The notes under the pieces were generated by a model. It was not told the origin of the DNA and made no database searches. It saw only the letters and a program-made list of their open reading frames with translations. A stretch of 54,431 nt of DNA. It comes from Bacteroidales bacterium. GTDB lineage: Bacteria > Bacteroidota > Bacteroidia > Bacteroidales > UBA932. The position numbers were made by a program, and so were the translations under genes. Positions 1-8,975 of this stretch are shown here, piece after piece (position 1 is the first letter of the stretch; each line of letters opens with the position of its first letter). The stretch covers positions 1 to 54,431 of the forward strand of contig JAFVCK010000005.1 of assembly GCA_017479265.1 (NCBI GenBank), given 5' to 3'.

Positions 1-98
1 CCGTTGCTCTCGCAGAAGTCTTTGATGGAGATCCGCTGGTTGCTGCGGTAGCGGCGGATCAGGAACTCTTTTTCAAGAGGGTTCAAGTGTTTTGCCAT
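1..98 (-). CDS. partial HTH / transposase-like protein (N-terminus only)
   Basis: Only the first 32 codons lie in the window; the gene runs off the left edge. The start is ATG at 98, preceded at good spacing by an AAGGAG ribosome-binding site, the best Shine-Dalgarno sequence near this end. The peptide begins MAKHLNPLEKEFLIRRYR and continues with a basic, helix-turn-helix-like segment (ISIKDFCESN), the kind of start seen in small orfA-type DNA-binding proteins of insertion sequences. That family assignment is an inference from 32 residues. A long hairpin (156-208) and a possible -7 box (221-228) lie upstream. The gene follows ftsZ on the same strand but is separated from it by 192 nt, so it is probably a separate unit. 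Confidence 0.5.
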   Translation of the reverse strand, partial: MAKHLNPLEKEFLIRRYRSNQRISIKDFCESN

Positions 99-155
99 AA
101 AAGTTTCTCCTTCCGGGTAGAAGTGGATTGAGTGGGGTCTCTCCGGAGCCGCGCC

Positions 156-208
156 GGTTGTTGGGCCCTCCGGTCGGGGCTCCGCCCCTCCCTCCTGGCC
201 CAACAACC
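156..208 (-). repeat. long inverted repeat / structured leader upstream of the HTH gene
   Basis: A perfect 12-bp inverted repeat (GGTTGTTGGGCC at 156-167, its complement at 197-208) encloses a second 5-bp GC stem (GGGGC/GCCCC) with a 3-nt loop. The two stems are separated by roughly symmetrical 8-nt internal loops. There is no T-run on either side, so it is not a canonical intrinsic terminator for ftsZ. If transcription starts near the TATCTTTG box at 221-228, the hairpin falls in the 5' leader of the HTH gene, where it could limit its expression. It could instead belong to a mobile-element end. Confidence 0.6.
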
Positions 209-220
209 TGGACTCAACTA

Positions 221-228
221 CAAAGATA
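221..228 (-). promoter_or_regulatory. possible -7 box for the HTH gene
   Basis: On the minus strand this reads TATCTTTG, matching TAnnTTTG. No TTG box is found 19-21 bp upstream. It would give a leader of about 115 nt containing the inverted repeat at 156-208. Confidence 0.3.
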
Positions 229-290
229 CAACATTCAATCTTTTTCTACCCCTCCGTGTCTACTTTTACGTGTGCAGCAAAGTTTGTGCG

Positions 291-1553
291 CTATTCGGCC
301 TGGTGGACCTTGTGGGAGCGGCGGATGGCGGCAATGTTCTCGAGCTCGCTCTTGCTCTGTCCGTCTTCAAGTATGAGGATGGGCTTGGCATCGGGGGCGT
401 AGTGGAACTTGCGGACATTCTCCGCGTTGTTGTATCCGACCTTCTTGATGATGATGTTCTCCTCGGGCAGCACTATCTCGCCTTCCTTCTCTACGGGAAC
501 GGGATTGTACTTGAAGTTCTTGTCTATCATTATCAGCTTGCCGAAATCCGAGCCCGTGAGCCCTATGAGGTTCATCTTGAAGCCCGTCGCTATGGCCGTG
601 ATATGAATCGTGTCGCCGGCCTCGGGGTCGTCATCGTAGATAAGGCCTCTCTTGAACTTGCTGACGCTGCCCGTGTAGTTGCTTATCATGTTGCTGATTT
701 TGTTCAGCTCGTCCATGCGCAGGCCCTGGTCGTTCTGCCCGGCGGTAATGTTGATAAGCAGGTTCTTGCAGGTCTTGAGGTCGAAATCGTTGAGCAGGGG
801 AGACTCCAGTGCACCCTTCACCGCATCCTCCAGACGGTTGCGTCCGCTGCCGGTTCCGCAGCCCATCAGGGCCATGCCGCTGTTCTTCATCATGGTTTTC
901 ACGTCCTCGAAGTCCACGTTGATGTATCCGGGCTTGGTGATAATCTCGATTATGCCGCGGACCGCCGTCGCCAGCACCTCGTCTGCGCGGGGGAAAGCGT
1001 CCTGCACCAGCTGGTTGCCGAAAAACTCATAGAGCTTCTCGTTGTTGATAATCAGCAGGCTGTCCACGTTCTTCTCCAGTTCGTGTATGCCGTCCACGGC
1101 CTTGGACAGGAAATCGTCGCCCTCGTTCTTGAAAGGCAGGGTCACGACTCCTATAGTCAGTATGCCCCTGTCCTTGGCCATCTTGGCGATAACCGGTGAC
1201 GCGCCTGTGCCTGTGCCGCCGCCCATGCCGGCGGTAATGAACAGCATGCGGGTACCGGTGTTCAGAATCTTCTCGGCGATGATGTCCTGCGACTCAAGAG
1301 CGGCGTTGCGGGCCTTCACGGGGTCCGTACCTGCGCCCAGACCGCTGTCGCCGAGCTGGATCTTGATGGGGACATTGCTCTTGAGCAGAGCCTGCGAATC
1401 GGTGTTGCAGACGATGAAATTGCAACCCTGGATATGCTGGTTGTACATGTAGGTGACGGCATTGCAGCCACCGCCGCCAACGCCTATGACCTTGATCATC
1501 GAGTTCTCCGGAATCCAGTCATCCGGGGTGACGTTTATTTCAAAATTACTCAT
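291..1553 (-). CDS. ftsZ: cell division protein FtsZ
   Basis: Tubulin-like GTPase that polymerises at midcell into the Z-ring and recruits the divisome. The 420-residue protein has the nucleotide-binding GGGGCNAV (about 26-33), the tubulin signature GGGTGTG (111-117) and the catalytic T7 loop NVDFED (about 212-217). Its C-terminal end is short and basic (IRRSHKVHQAE), in the place of the conserved peptide that binds FtsA. It is the last gene of the dcw operon, and its start overlaps the end of ftsA by 8 nt, implying translational coupling. No clear terminator hairpin directly follows the stop. Length is normal for the family. Confidence 0.98.
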   Translation of the reverse strand: MSNFEINVTPDDWIPENSMIKVIGVGGGGCNAVTYMYNQHIQGCNFIVCNTDSQALLKSNVPIKIQLGDSGLGAGTDPVKARNAALESQDIIAEKILNTGTRMLFITAGMGGGTGTGASPVIAKMAKDRGILTIGVVTLPFKNEGDDFLSKAVDGIHELEKNVDSLLIINNEKLYEFFGNQLVQDAFPRADEVLATAVRGIIEIITKPGYINVDFEDVKTMMKNSGMALMGCGTGSGRNRLEDAVKGALESPLLNDFDLKTCKNLLINITAGQNDQGLRMDELNKISNMISNYTGSVSKFKRGLIYDDDPEAGDTIHITAIATGFKMNLIGLTGSDFGKLIMIDKNFKYNPVPVEKEGEIVLPEENIIIKKVGYNNAENVRKFHYAPDAKPILILEDGQSKSELENIAAIRRSHKVHQAE

Positions 1554-3006
1554 CGCTGTCAGAGTTTACCTTGTCATAGAAATTGCTTATAGTCTCTCCA
1601 ATGCTGTTCTTGATGGTCTCCCATCTGACCTTGAGCTTGTGCTCCTTCTTGGGCTTGCGGACGCTCTCGGGCTTGACCTCCACCTTGGGTACTTCCTCGT
1701 CGGAGAACAGGGCCGAAGGAGTCTCGACTGCCTGCTCGGGGGCCTCTTCGACTGCCTGAACCTCCTCTGCCACAGGCTCTTCCTCGTACTCTGGCCCGGC
1801 TTCTGGAGCCTCGCTCACGGGAGCGTCTATGCAGGAAGAAACGCCGTCGGCCTTGGCCTCAAGCAGCATTCCTATGGAAGTGGTGGCCGAAGTGTTGAAA
1901 ACGCCGGGGCAGCCGGAAGCCGAGAAGAGAGGTCTCGGCATGCCTGTCCTGACGGTGTATCCGGACATGTCCTTCACCATGGAAGAAAGGTTTCCGAGGG
2001 CAGCGCCGCCTCCGGTAATGACTATACCGCTGCGCAGGCTGTCCGCGAATCCGCTGCGCTCAATCTCATAGAGCAGTGCGTCTATGATTTCGCGGCAACG
2101 GGCTGTGATTATCTCGGAGAGGAAATAGACGGGAATCTGCTTGTAACCTTCCACGTCGCCCTCGATTTGCAGTATCTTCTCGCCCAGGTTCTGCAGGCGG
2201 TCGGGCTGGCAGGCTCCGAAGGCCATCTTGAGGTTCTCGGCGAGGGTCTCGGTGATGGAGCACTCGCTGCGTATGTCGGAAGTTATCACCTTGCCTCCGA
2301 AGGGGATGCAGGCGTAATGGCGAAGTATCTTGCCCTTGTATATGCTGACGGAAGTAGCGCCGCCGCCGAGGTCCACCAGGGCCACGCCGTTCTCCATTTC
2401 GTCCTCGGTGAGCACGGCCTTGGCTATGGAACCGGGGGTGAAATACTTGCGCGAAACCGCTATCTCGAGGTCGTTGAACACCTTGTCTATGGTCCTGACG
2501 GAAGAACGCCGGCCGATGAACAGCTTGAAATTGCCCTCGAAGGACTCGCTGATAACGCCGATTATGTCATTCTCTATCAGCTGGAAGTTCTCGTCCTCGG
2601 AATAGGACTGGGCTATGGCACCGTAGATTTGCTCCCTCTCGGGGTCGCGCAGGGGATACTGCTCGCGGGCTATGCTCTTGAGCGCCTCCACCTCCTCGAC
2701 GGTGATGCTCTCGTCGGGATTGCTCCTCGTGACCTTGGCGCAGTTGGACTCCTGGCGCACATCGCAGCGGGGCAGACCGACCACCACCTGCAATATCTTG
2801 ATTTTCAGTTCCTCTTCGGCCTCGGCAATGACCTCGCGGATGGGAACTCCCGCCTTCTGGGGATTGAATACCGCGCTGTTCCTTATGCCCTGCGAAGGCT
2901 TTTCGCGGTAGAATAGTACCTGGATGTCGTCACCCGACACCTTTGCCACGGTGAGGGCTATCTTTGACGACCCCAGGTCGACTGATGCTATGTACCTCTC
3001 TTCCAT
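1546..3006 (-). CDS. ftsA: cell division protein FtsA
   Basis: Actin-like ATPase that tethers FtsZ filaments to the inner membrane and helps recruit late division proteins. The 486-residue protein opens with the phosphate-1 motif VDLGSSKIA and has the second nucleotide motif LVDLGGGATS near residue 210. It ends in an amphipathic stretch (KVRWETIKNSIGETI region) suited to membrane binding. Before that tail is an acidic, Glu/Pro/Val-rich linker of about 80 residues, as seen in other Bacteroidota FtsA proteins. It lies between ftsQ (4-nt gap) and ftsZ (8-nt overlap). Confidence 0.97.
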   Translation of the reverse strand: MEERYIASVDLGSSKIALTVAKVSGDDIQVLFYREKPSQGIRNSAVFNPQKAGVPIREVIAEAEEELKIKILQVVVGLPRCDVRQESNCAKVTRSNPDESITVEEVEALKSIAREQYPLRDPEREQIYGAIAQSYSEDENFQLIENDIIGVISESFEGNFKLFIGRRSSVRTIDKVFNDLEIAVSRKYFTPGSIAKAVLTEDEMENGVALVDLGGGATSVSIYKGKILRHYACIPFGGKVITSDIRSECSITETLAENLKMAFGACQPDRLQNLGEKILQIEGDVEGYKQIPVYFLSEIITARCREIIDALLYEIERSGFADSLRSGIVITGGGAALGNLSSMVKDMSGYTVRTGMPRPLFSASGCPGVFNTSATTSIGMLLEAKADGVSSCIDAPVSEAPEAGPEYEEEPVAEEVQAVEEAPEQAVETPSALFSDEEVPKVEVKPESVRKPKKEHKLKVRWETIKNSIGETISNFYDKVNSDSDE

Positions 3007-3010
3007 ATTG

Positions 3011-3796
3011 TTACTTTGTTCTGCAGATTATTTGTCCGTCGTATTTCAGGTTAACGCTTCCGTAGTAGCCCGGCTCCTTTGCGGGAGCTATGTGGGTGTA
3101 ATACTTTTGTATGGCCGCCAGTTTCTCCTTGTAGGAGCAGGGATCTCCGAATATGAATTTTTCCTTGCCCTTCACGGGATACAGCACTATTTCTCCGTTC
3201 TTGTCCACGTTTATCTTCGGGAAGGCCCCCTTCCACTTGGGGTCGCTGTTCAGTATAGCGGCAAGGCCGGTGATATTCTCCAGCCATATCTTCTCGCTCT
3301 CGCTTGCAGGATATCCCTTGAACCCCGCTGGAACGCATAGCGGAATCTGTCCCTGCACCTGCGGGAGGGGCTTCTTGAAGCCGGGATGCTCGGGGAATAT
3401 GAAGCCGTTTGCATCGGCATAGTAGGAAGCGTCCGGGGCCTTGAACAACAGTGCTGGCTCCCTCTGGCCGATTTCCAGATGCAGCAGTCCGTCGGGGGTT
3501 ATGTAGGCCTGGGCCGAGGAAATGACTCCGACACCTGTCAAGATGTTTTCTATCTTCTTGAGATTCAGGCTGTCCAGAGGCTTTCCCAGATAGACTCCGT
3601 ACTCCTTCTCGAGCGTGGCCTTGACCTCGGAGGGCTTTATGAACGACACGCTGACGCTGTCCACGATGCATACGTCCAGCCCGGTGCAGGTCTTGAGCGC
3701 CCAGTCCTTGTCCATTCCTCTGGCGAGAATGCACAGCAGGGCCACCGTCCCCAGCAGGATGGCTGCAATCAAGGATATGCGAAGTCCCTTTTTCAT
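3011..3796 (-). CDS. ftsQ: cell division protein FtsQ
   Basis: Bitopic divisome protein linking early and late division factors in the periplasm. The 261 residues show a short cytoplasmic N-terminus, one membrane segment (about 7-25) and a periplasmic part. That part begins with a POTRA-like region (about 40-110, VSVSFIKPSEVKATLEKEYG onward) followed by the FtsQ beta domain. Sequence conservation is low, as usual for the family, so the call leans on the membrane topology and the position between murC (4-nt overlap) and ftsA. Confidence 0.88.
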   Translation of the reverse strand: MKKGLRISLIAAILLGTVALLCILARGMDKDWALKTCTGLDVCIVDSVSVSFIKPSEVKATLEKEYGVYLGKPLDSLNLKKIENILTGVGVISSAQAYITPDGLLHLEIGQREPALLFKAPDASYYADANGFIFPEHPGFKKPLPQVQGQIPLCVPAGFKGYPASESEKIWLENITGLAAILNSDPKWKGAFPKINVDKNGEIVLYPVKGKEKFIFGDPCSYKEKLAAIQKYYTHIAPAKEPGYYGSVNLKYDGQIICRTK

Positions 3797-5142
3797 AGGC
3801 GCTTCGAGAGCATTTGCGTTATGGGCCCGATGTATCTGTCCACGTTGCCGGCCCCGAAGGTCGCGAGCACGTCAACAGGCTCTTTTTCAAGATATTCCAT
3901 CAGTTCTTCCTTGCGCAGAAGCACCTTCTCGGGGCAGGTCACGTCCTTGAAAATGATTTCGGAAGTGACTCCGGGAATGGGCTCTTCGCGGGCAGGATAA
4001 ATGTCCAGCAGTATGAGTTTGTCCACCTTGCTGAGGGACGCGGCGAAGCCCTTCGCAAAATCCCTCGTGCGGGTGTAAAGGTGGGGCTGGAATATGGCCG
4101 TCAGTTTCCTTCCTGGGAATATGTCCCTCATTGAGCTTATGGCTGTGGAGAGCTCGTCCGGGTGATGGGCGTAATCGTCTATGTATGAAAGCTTTGGAGA
4201 GTTAAGGTGAATCTCCAGCCTCCTCTTGACTCCGCTGAACGAGCCTATGGCCTCCTTCACCTTCGCGCTCTCCAGGCCGTATGTGAGGCATATAGCAGCG
4301 GCGGCTATGGAATTTTCGGCATTGACCCATCCGGGCACTCCCACCCTCACCGAGGGGATTATGCCGCCGGGCCATTTGAGGTCGAAAACGAGATGTCCTA
4401 TTTCGTCGGGATGGGCGTCAAGGGCGCAGAAATCGGCCTCGGGATCAGTATAGCTGTATGTAAGTATCCTGGCCTTGGTGTCTGAAGGGCCGATTGGCAG
4501 TCCCTTCTTTATTATCAGGGTGCCGCTTGTCTGGGAGGCGAAATCCCTGAAAGCCTGCCTGTAGGCCTCCACGGTGCCGTATATGTCCAGATGGTCGGGG
4601 TCCATGGCGGTGATGACGGCAATGTCGGGGAAAAGCTGCAGGAAGGAACGGTCGAACTCGTCAGCCTCCGCCACTACTGTGGGGGTGTGGCTGACCAGCA
4701 TGTTGGTCGAGTAATTCTTGGATATGCCGCCTAGGAAGGCGCTGCATCCTTCGCCGCTCTGCGTGAGAATATGGGCCGTGAGAGTGCTTGTAGTGGTCTT
4801 TCCGTGTGTTCCGGCCACGGCGAGGCATCTCTGTCCCTTGGCTATTTCGCCCAGCACGCGGGAGCGCTTGAGCACCCGGTATCCATGCTCGTTGACATAT
4901 CGCAGCTCTCCAAGGTCGGCGGGGACTGCGGGGGTATAAACCACCAGGGTCTCGTCCTTGTCGGCGGGAATGAAGGAGCAGTCGTCGGTGTAGTGTACCG
5001 GTATTCCTTCGGCGCACAGCGCCTCCGTGAGCTCCGAAGGGGTCCTGTCGTAGCCTGACACTTCAAAGCCTTTGAAATGCCAGTAGCGTGCCAGGGCGCT
5101 CATTCCGATTCCGCCTATTCCTATGAAATATACGTTCTTCAT
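3793..5142 (-). CDS. murC: UDP-N-acetylmuramate--L-alanine ligase MurC
   Basis: Cytoplasmic Mur ligase that adds L-alanine to UDP-MurNAc using ATP, the first step of stem-peptide assembly. The 449-residue protein has the N-terminal UDP-binding motif GIGGIGMS (8-15) and the ATP-binding loop GTHGKTT (111-117). The Mur ligase centre and C-terminal domains follow, with the conserved DDYAHHPDE. It overlaps ftsQ by 4 nt downstream and murG by 4 nt upstream (ATGA junctions). Confidence 0.97.
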   Translation of the reverse strand: MKNVYFIGIGGIGMSALARYWHFKGFEVSGYDRTPSELTEALCAEGIPVHYTDDCSFIPADKDETLVVYTPAVPADLGELRYVNEHGYRVLKRSRVLGEIAKGQRCLAVAGTHGKTTTSTLTAHILTQSGEGCSAFLGGISKNYSTNMLVSHTPTVVAEADEFDRSFLQLFPDIAVITAMDPDHLDIYGTVEAYRQAFRDFASQTSGTLIIKKGLPIGPSDTKARILTYSYTDPEADFCALDAHPDEIGHLVFDLKWPGGIIPSVRVGVPGWVNAENSIAAAAICLTYGLESAKVKEAIGSFSGVKRRLEIHLNSPKLSYIDDYAHHPDELSTAISSMRDIFPGRKLTAIFQPHLYTRTRDFAKGFAASLSKVDKLILLDIYPAREEPIPGVTSEIIFKDVTCPEKVLLRKEELMEYLEKEPVDVLATFGAGNVDRYIGPITQMLSKRL

Positions 5143-6263
5143 ACCAGTTTATATACCTCCTGTGCTATTGTAAGGGCCGCATCCGGAAGCGCCAGCGCGG
5201 CTATGTTCTTCTCCATTGAAGCTATCTTGTCAGGGTCGGAAAGCAGCCCGAGGGCTGTCTTCATGAGTTTTTCCACTGCCTCTGAATCCTTGACCATCAG
5301 GGCGGCATCCTTGCGCACCAGCGCCATGGCGTTGTGGGTCTGATGGTCCTCCGCCACATTGGGTGAAGGCACGAAAATGGCCGCCTTGTGGGCTGCGCAA
5401 AGCTCTGATACAGTGGAGGCTCCGCTGCGGGAAATCACCACGTCGGCAGCAGCGTAGGCAAGGTCCATCCGGGCTATGAAATCGCTGTAGATTATGTCGG
5501 GAAGGCTGCGTCCCGCCATGAAAGCGTCTATCCCGGCCTTGTAGTATTTGCCGCACTGCCATATCAGCTGCACGCCTTCACCGCCGGGGCAACCTGCTTC
5601 TATCCAGGCCTTTACGGCCTTGTTGAGGGTGCCGCTGCCAAGGCTTCCGCCCACTATGAATACATGCTTCTTCCCGGGGTCGAGGCCGTATAGTTTCAGT
5701 CCATCCTCTTTCATCTGGGGGGTAGGGGGCACTATGGAAGAGCGTATGGGATTGCCGCTCATCACTATCCTGTCGGCAGGGAAGAACTTATCCATGCCTT
5801 CGTAGGCCACGCAGATGCTGCCTGCCTTCTTGGAAAGCAGCTTGTTGGTGAGTCCCGCAAATCCGTTCTGCTCCTGGATGAGGGTGGGAATGCCCTCCTT
5901 CTGTGCAGCCCTCAGCAGGGGAGCCGATGCGTATCCGCCCACGCCGATGGCAATGTCAGGCTTGAATTCCCTTATCACCTTGCGTGCCATGCGAAGGCTC
6001 TGGACTACCTTGAAGGGCACTTTTAGGTCGCCTATCAGGTTGCGCAGGGTCAGCTGCCTCTGGAGCCCGGTGATGGGCAGGCCGACTATCTTGTAGCCTG
6101 CCGCAGGGACCTTTTCCATTTCCATCTTGCCCTTGGCCCCGACAAAGAGAATCTCCGTTTCGGGGTTGAGTTCCTTGAGCTTGTTCGCAATGGAAATGGC
6201 CGGGAAGATATGGCCTCCCGTACCGCCGCCGCTTATTATCGCACGCAATTTCTTGTATTCCAT
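5139..6263 (-). CDS. murG: UDP-GlcNAc:undecaprenyl-PP-MurNAc-pentapeptide GlcNAc transferase MurG
   Basis: Peripheral inner-membrane glycosyltransferase (GT28) that converts lipid I to lipid II. The 374 residues carry the N-terminal glycine-rich loop GGTGGHIFP (13-21) and the C-terminal UDP-GlcNAc-binding region (SRSGASTVSELCA with the following HKAAIFVPSP). The length matches the family. It is placed directly after ftsW (2-nt gap) and before murC (4-nt overlap), the usual dcw order. Confidence 0.97.
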   Translation of the reverse strand: MEYKKLRAIISGGGTGGHIFPAISIANKLKELNPETEILFVGAKGKMEMEKVPAAGYKIVGLPITGLQRQLTLRNLIGDLKVPFKVVQSLRMARKVIREFKPDIAIGVGGYASAPLLRAAQKEGIPTLIQEQNGFAGLTNKLLSKKAGSICVAYEGMDKFFPADRIVMSGNPIRSSIVPPTPQMKEDGLKLYGLDPGKKHVFIVGGSLGSGTLNKAVKAWIEAGCPGGEGVQLIWQCGKYYKAGIDAFMAGRSLPDIIYSDFIARMDLAYAAADVVISRSGASTVSELCAAHKAAIFVPSPNVAEDHQTHNAMALVRKDAALMVKDSEAVEKLMKTALGLLSDPDKIASMEKNIAALALPDAALTIAQEVYKLV

Positions 6264-6265
6264 AA

Positions 6266-7636
6266 CTATATCAAATCCAAATCGTTAAGACTTTCTCTCA
6301 CCTCGTCGTCAGTCTCTATGATGGGGGCTTTCTCTTCGGTTTCCTTCTCCACCCTGCGCTTTGCGCCCCGGCTAATGGAAAGTATGATTCCGAAGGCTAT
6401 GCTGAAGCATAGGAAGGATGTCTTTCCGTCGCTTATCATGGGCAGGGTCTGTCCGGTCAGGGGGCCTATGTCCACGTTGACCAGCATGTGCATGAGGGCC
6501 TGCCCGGAAATCAGTATCACCAGGCCCGCTATCGCGCTCTTTGCAAAGTTGTCCTCGCAGTTCCTCGCTACGATGGAGCCTCTTGCCAGCAAGGCCGCGT
6601 AAAGTATTATAATCAGAAGGGCTCCGAGCAGTCCGTATTCCTCAATTATGAAGGCGAAGGTGTAGTCGGCGAAAATCACGGGCACTACGTATTTCTGGGT
6701 GCTCCTGCCCGGGCCCTTGCCTAGGAAAAGGTTGCCTTCGCTGGCCGCCAGCTTGGCTCCCAGGGGCTGCTGGGTGCGTCCCAGCACCACGTCGAACTGG
6801 GGAGTGCCTACAGCCTCTACCAGTTCCTGCTCGGGGGAACGGCCCACACGCTTGACTGCGCTGCCGACATGGTCGAAGTATTTGCCGCCGGAGGCGAAGT
6901 GTATTCCTATGCACAGCCCGAGCAGTCCTACGGCCCCGAGGAACACCGGAATGAGTTCCCTGACCTTTATGCCGCCTATGACTATAGTGACGAACATGAG
7001 ACCGCCAATGAACAGGGCGCTGGACATGCTGCCTCCAAGTATCATCACGGTTATTATGCCCATGGGGATATAGAGGTAGAACCATTTCTTGCCCATGTCG
7101 GTGGTGAACCAACTTAGGAACTTGACGTTCTTGAACTTGTACACCAGGCTGAAGGCCTGTTTCCCTTCGCTGTCTTCCTTGTAGGCGTTCACGGCCCAGG
7201 CTATGTACATGACCATGGCCACCTTGACCACTTCGAACACATGCAGCTGGAGGCCGAATATGTTGATCGTCCTCCAGGCCTGGTTGATGTACTCGGCCTT
7301 TACGTGGGGCAGCTTGATGTGCAGGTCCAGATACGCCAGCAGTGCGAACGAGAGCAGGAATCCGAACTTTGCCGCAAGCTCCAGCACCTTTATGTTCTTT
7401 ATATTGTAAATGCCTACTATGCAGAGAGTTCCGAGAATGGCAACTATCAGGTGCTTCTGTATGATAGCCTCCCTGGTGGTCCTGTTTGCGAGGGCCAGCA
7501 GGGAAGTGGAGGAAGAAATAGCGATTATGGAAAGCATGATGAGGGTCAGGGCGATCATCCATATCACCCTGTCTCCTTCCACGTTTTCCATCAGGCCCGG
7601 CAGGTTGCTGAAGCGGCTTTTCTTCGTCTTTTCCAT
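6266..7636 (-). CDS. ftsW: SEDS-family glycosyltransferase FtsW
   Basis: Polytopic inner-membrane SEDS peptidoglycan polymerase acting with FtsI at the septum. The 456-residue protein has about ten hydrophobic segments starting near residue 27, and the long periplasmic loop with conserved charged positions (GRSPEQELVEAVGTPQFD region). Its GPLTGQTLPMISDGKTSF motif lies near the last membrane helices. The cytoplasmic tail is basic, then acidic. FtsW rather than RodA is chosen from the dcw position between murD (1-nt gap) and murG. Confidence 0.95.
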   Translation of the reverse strand: MEKTKKSRFSNLPGLMENVEGDRVIWMIALTLIMLSIIAISSSTSLLALANRTTREAIIQKHLIVAILGTLCIVGIYNIKNIKVLELAAKFGFLLSFALLAYLDLHIKLPHVKAEYINQAWRTINIFGLQLHVFEVVKVAMVMYIAWAVNAYKEDSEGKQAFSLVYKFKNVKFLSWFTTDMGKKWFYLYIPMGIITVMILGGSMSSALFIGGLMFVTIVIGGIKVRELIPVFLGAVGLLGLCIGIHFASGGKYFDHVGSAVKRVGRSPEQELVEAVGTPQFDVVLGRTQQPLGAKLAASEGNLFLGKGPGRSTQKYVVPVIFADYTFAFIIEEYGLLGALLIIILYAALLARGSIVARNCEDNFAKSAIAGLVILISGQALMHMLVNVDIGPLTGQTLPMISDGKTSFLCFSIAFGIILSISRGAKRRVEKETEEKAPIIETDDEVRESLNDLDLI

Positions 7637-7637
7637 A

Positions 7638-8972
7638 TTACAGGTTCCTTACAGCTTCCTTGAATTTCTCGCCTCTGTCCTCATAGCACTTGAACAGGTC
7701 GAAACTGGCGCAGCAGGGGCTCAGCAGCACCACGTCTCCGTCCGCCGCCATCTTGCTGGCCGCCTTTACGGCCTCGTCCGCGGAAAGGGTGTCCACCAGG
7801 GGCTTGCCCATTTTTCCGAAGGCCGCGTGTATCTTCGCGTTGTCCACGCCGAGGCAGACTATGCCCTTGACCTTTTCCTTCACCAGGGAGTCCAGGACGC
7901 TGTAGTCGTTGCCCTTGTCAGTTCCGCCCACTATCCACACCACGGGCTTTTTCTGGCACTCCAGGGCGTACCATGCCGCATCCACGTTGGTAGCCTTGGA
8001 GTCGTTGATATACAGCACTCCGCCCACGCTCATGACGGGCTCCAGACGGTGCTCTATGGTCTTGAAGGAGCGCAGAGACTCGCGGATTACGGCATTGTCT
8101 ATTCCCGTTGCCTTGGCTGCGAGGGCCGCTGCCATGGAGTTGTATATGTTGTGCTTTCCGCCCAGGGCCAGCTCCTCCAGGTAGATGTCGCACTCGTCCT
8201 TTTCGTAGCGGACCTTTATCTTGTCGCCGCTCAGGAATGCGCCCTGCTCCACTTCGCCCTTCTGGGTGAAAGGCAGTTTCTTGGCACGGGTCACTATCTT
8301 GTCCAGGTGGTTGATGGTAATCTCGTCGTCGGAGTCGAATATGAAGCAGTCCTCGGGGCGCAGGTTGCGCGTGATGCGGAACTTGGCGCGGACGTAGTTC
8401 TCCATATTGTGGTCGTAGCGGTCCAGATGGTCGGGGGTAATGTTGGTTATGATGGCTATGTCGGGACGGAAGTCATAGCAGTTGTCCAGCTGGAAACTGC
8501 TGATTTCCAGTACGTAATAGTCGAAATGCTCGGTGGCCACCTGATAGGCGTAGCTCTTGCCTATGTTGCCGCCCAGGCCCACGTTCAGCCCGGCCTGCTG
8601 GAGCAGGTAGTATATGAGCGAAGTGGTGGTGGTCTTGCCGTTGCTGCCGGTTATGCATATCTTGCGGGCGGAGTCGTAGCGGGAGGCGAACTCTATCTCC
8701 GAAATGATATGTATTCCCTTGTCCTCTATCTTGCGTATCATGGGCACGGTGGAGGGTATACCGGGGCTCTTGACCACCTCGTCGGCATTCAGGATGAGGT
8801 CCTCGCTGTGGCCTCCCTGCTCGAAGGGAATGTCCCACTTCCTTAGTTCTTCGACATATTTGGGGTCTATGTTCCCCTTGTCGGAGAGGAACACTTCGAA
8901 TCCTTTGACCTTTGCCAGTACGGCGGCTCCTACGCCGCTTTCAGCACCACCTAAAACAACAATCCTTGACAT
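7638..8972 (-). CDS. murD: UDP-N-acetylmuramoyl-L-alanine--D-glutamate ligase MurD
   Basis: Cytoplasmic Mur ligase that adds D-glutamate to UDP-MurNAc-L-Ala. The 444 residues have an N-terminal Rossmann-like segment (VVLGGAESGVGAA), the ATP loop TGSNGKTTT (about 108-116) and the conserved C-terminal LSPCCASFDLF with SFD. The last motif is typical of MurD rather than the other Mur ligases. It sits 3 nt after mraY and 1 nt before ftsW. Confidence 0.97.
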   Translation of the reverse strand: MSRIVVLGGAESGVGAAVLAKVKGFEVFLSDKGNIDPKYVEELRKWDIPFEQGGHSEDLILNADEVVKSPGIPSTVPMIRKIEDKGIHIISEIEFASRYDSARKICITGSNGKTTTTSLIYYLLQQAGLNVGLGGNIGKSYAYQVATEHFDYYVLEISSFQLDNCYDFRPDIAIITNITPDHLDRYDHNMENYVRAKFRITRNLRPEDCFIFDSDDEITINHLDKIVTRAKKLPFTQKGEVEQGAFLSGDKIKVRYEKDECDIYLEELALGGKHNIYNSMAAALAAKATGIDNAVIRESLRSFKTIEHRLEPVMSVGGVLYINDSKATNVDAAWYALECQKKPVVWIVGGTDKGNDYSVLDSLVKEKVKGIVCLGVDNAKIHAAFGKMGKPLVDTLSADEAVKAASKMAADGDVVLLSPCCASFDLFKCYEDRGEKFKEAVRNL

Positions 8973-8975
8973 ATT

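Noticed and set aside
156-208. Intrinsic terminator for ftsZ
   Set aside because: The hairpin is stable but no T-run follows it on the minus strand.
132-1199. Long plus-strand open frame antisense to ftsZ
   Set aside because: Opposite to a strongly conserved gene, with no recognisable domain or start signal; it reflects codon bias of ftsZ.
1453-2916. Long plus-strand open frame antisense to ftsA
   Set aside because: A shadow of ftsA; low-complexity Gly/Leu/Val-rich translation without motifs.
7410-8846. Long plus-strand open frame antisense to ftsW/murD
   Set aside because: Crosses two conserved genes on the other strand and has no family features.
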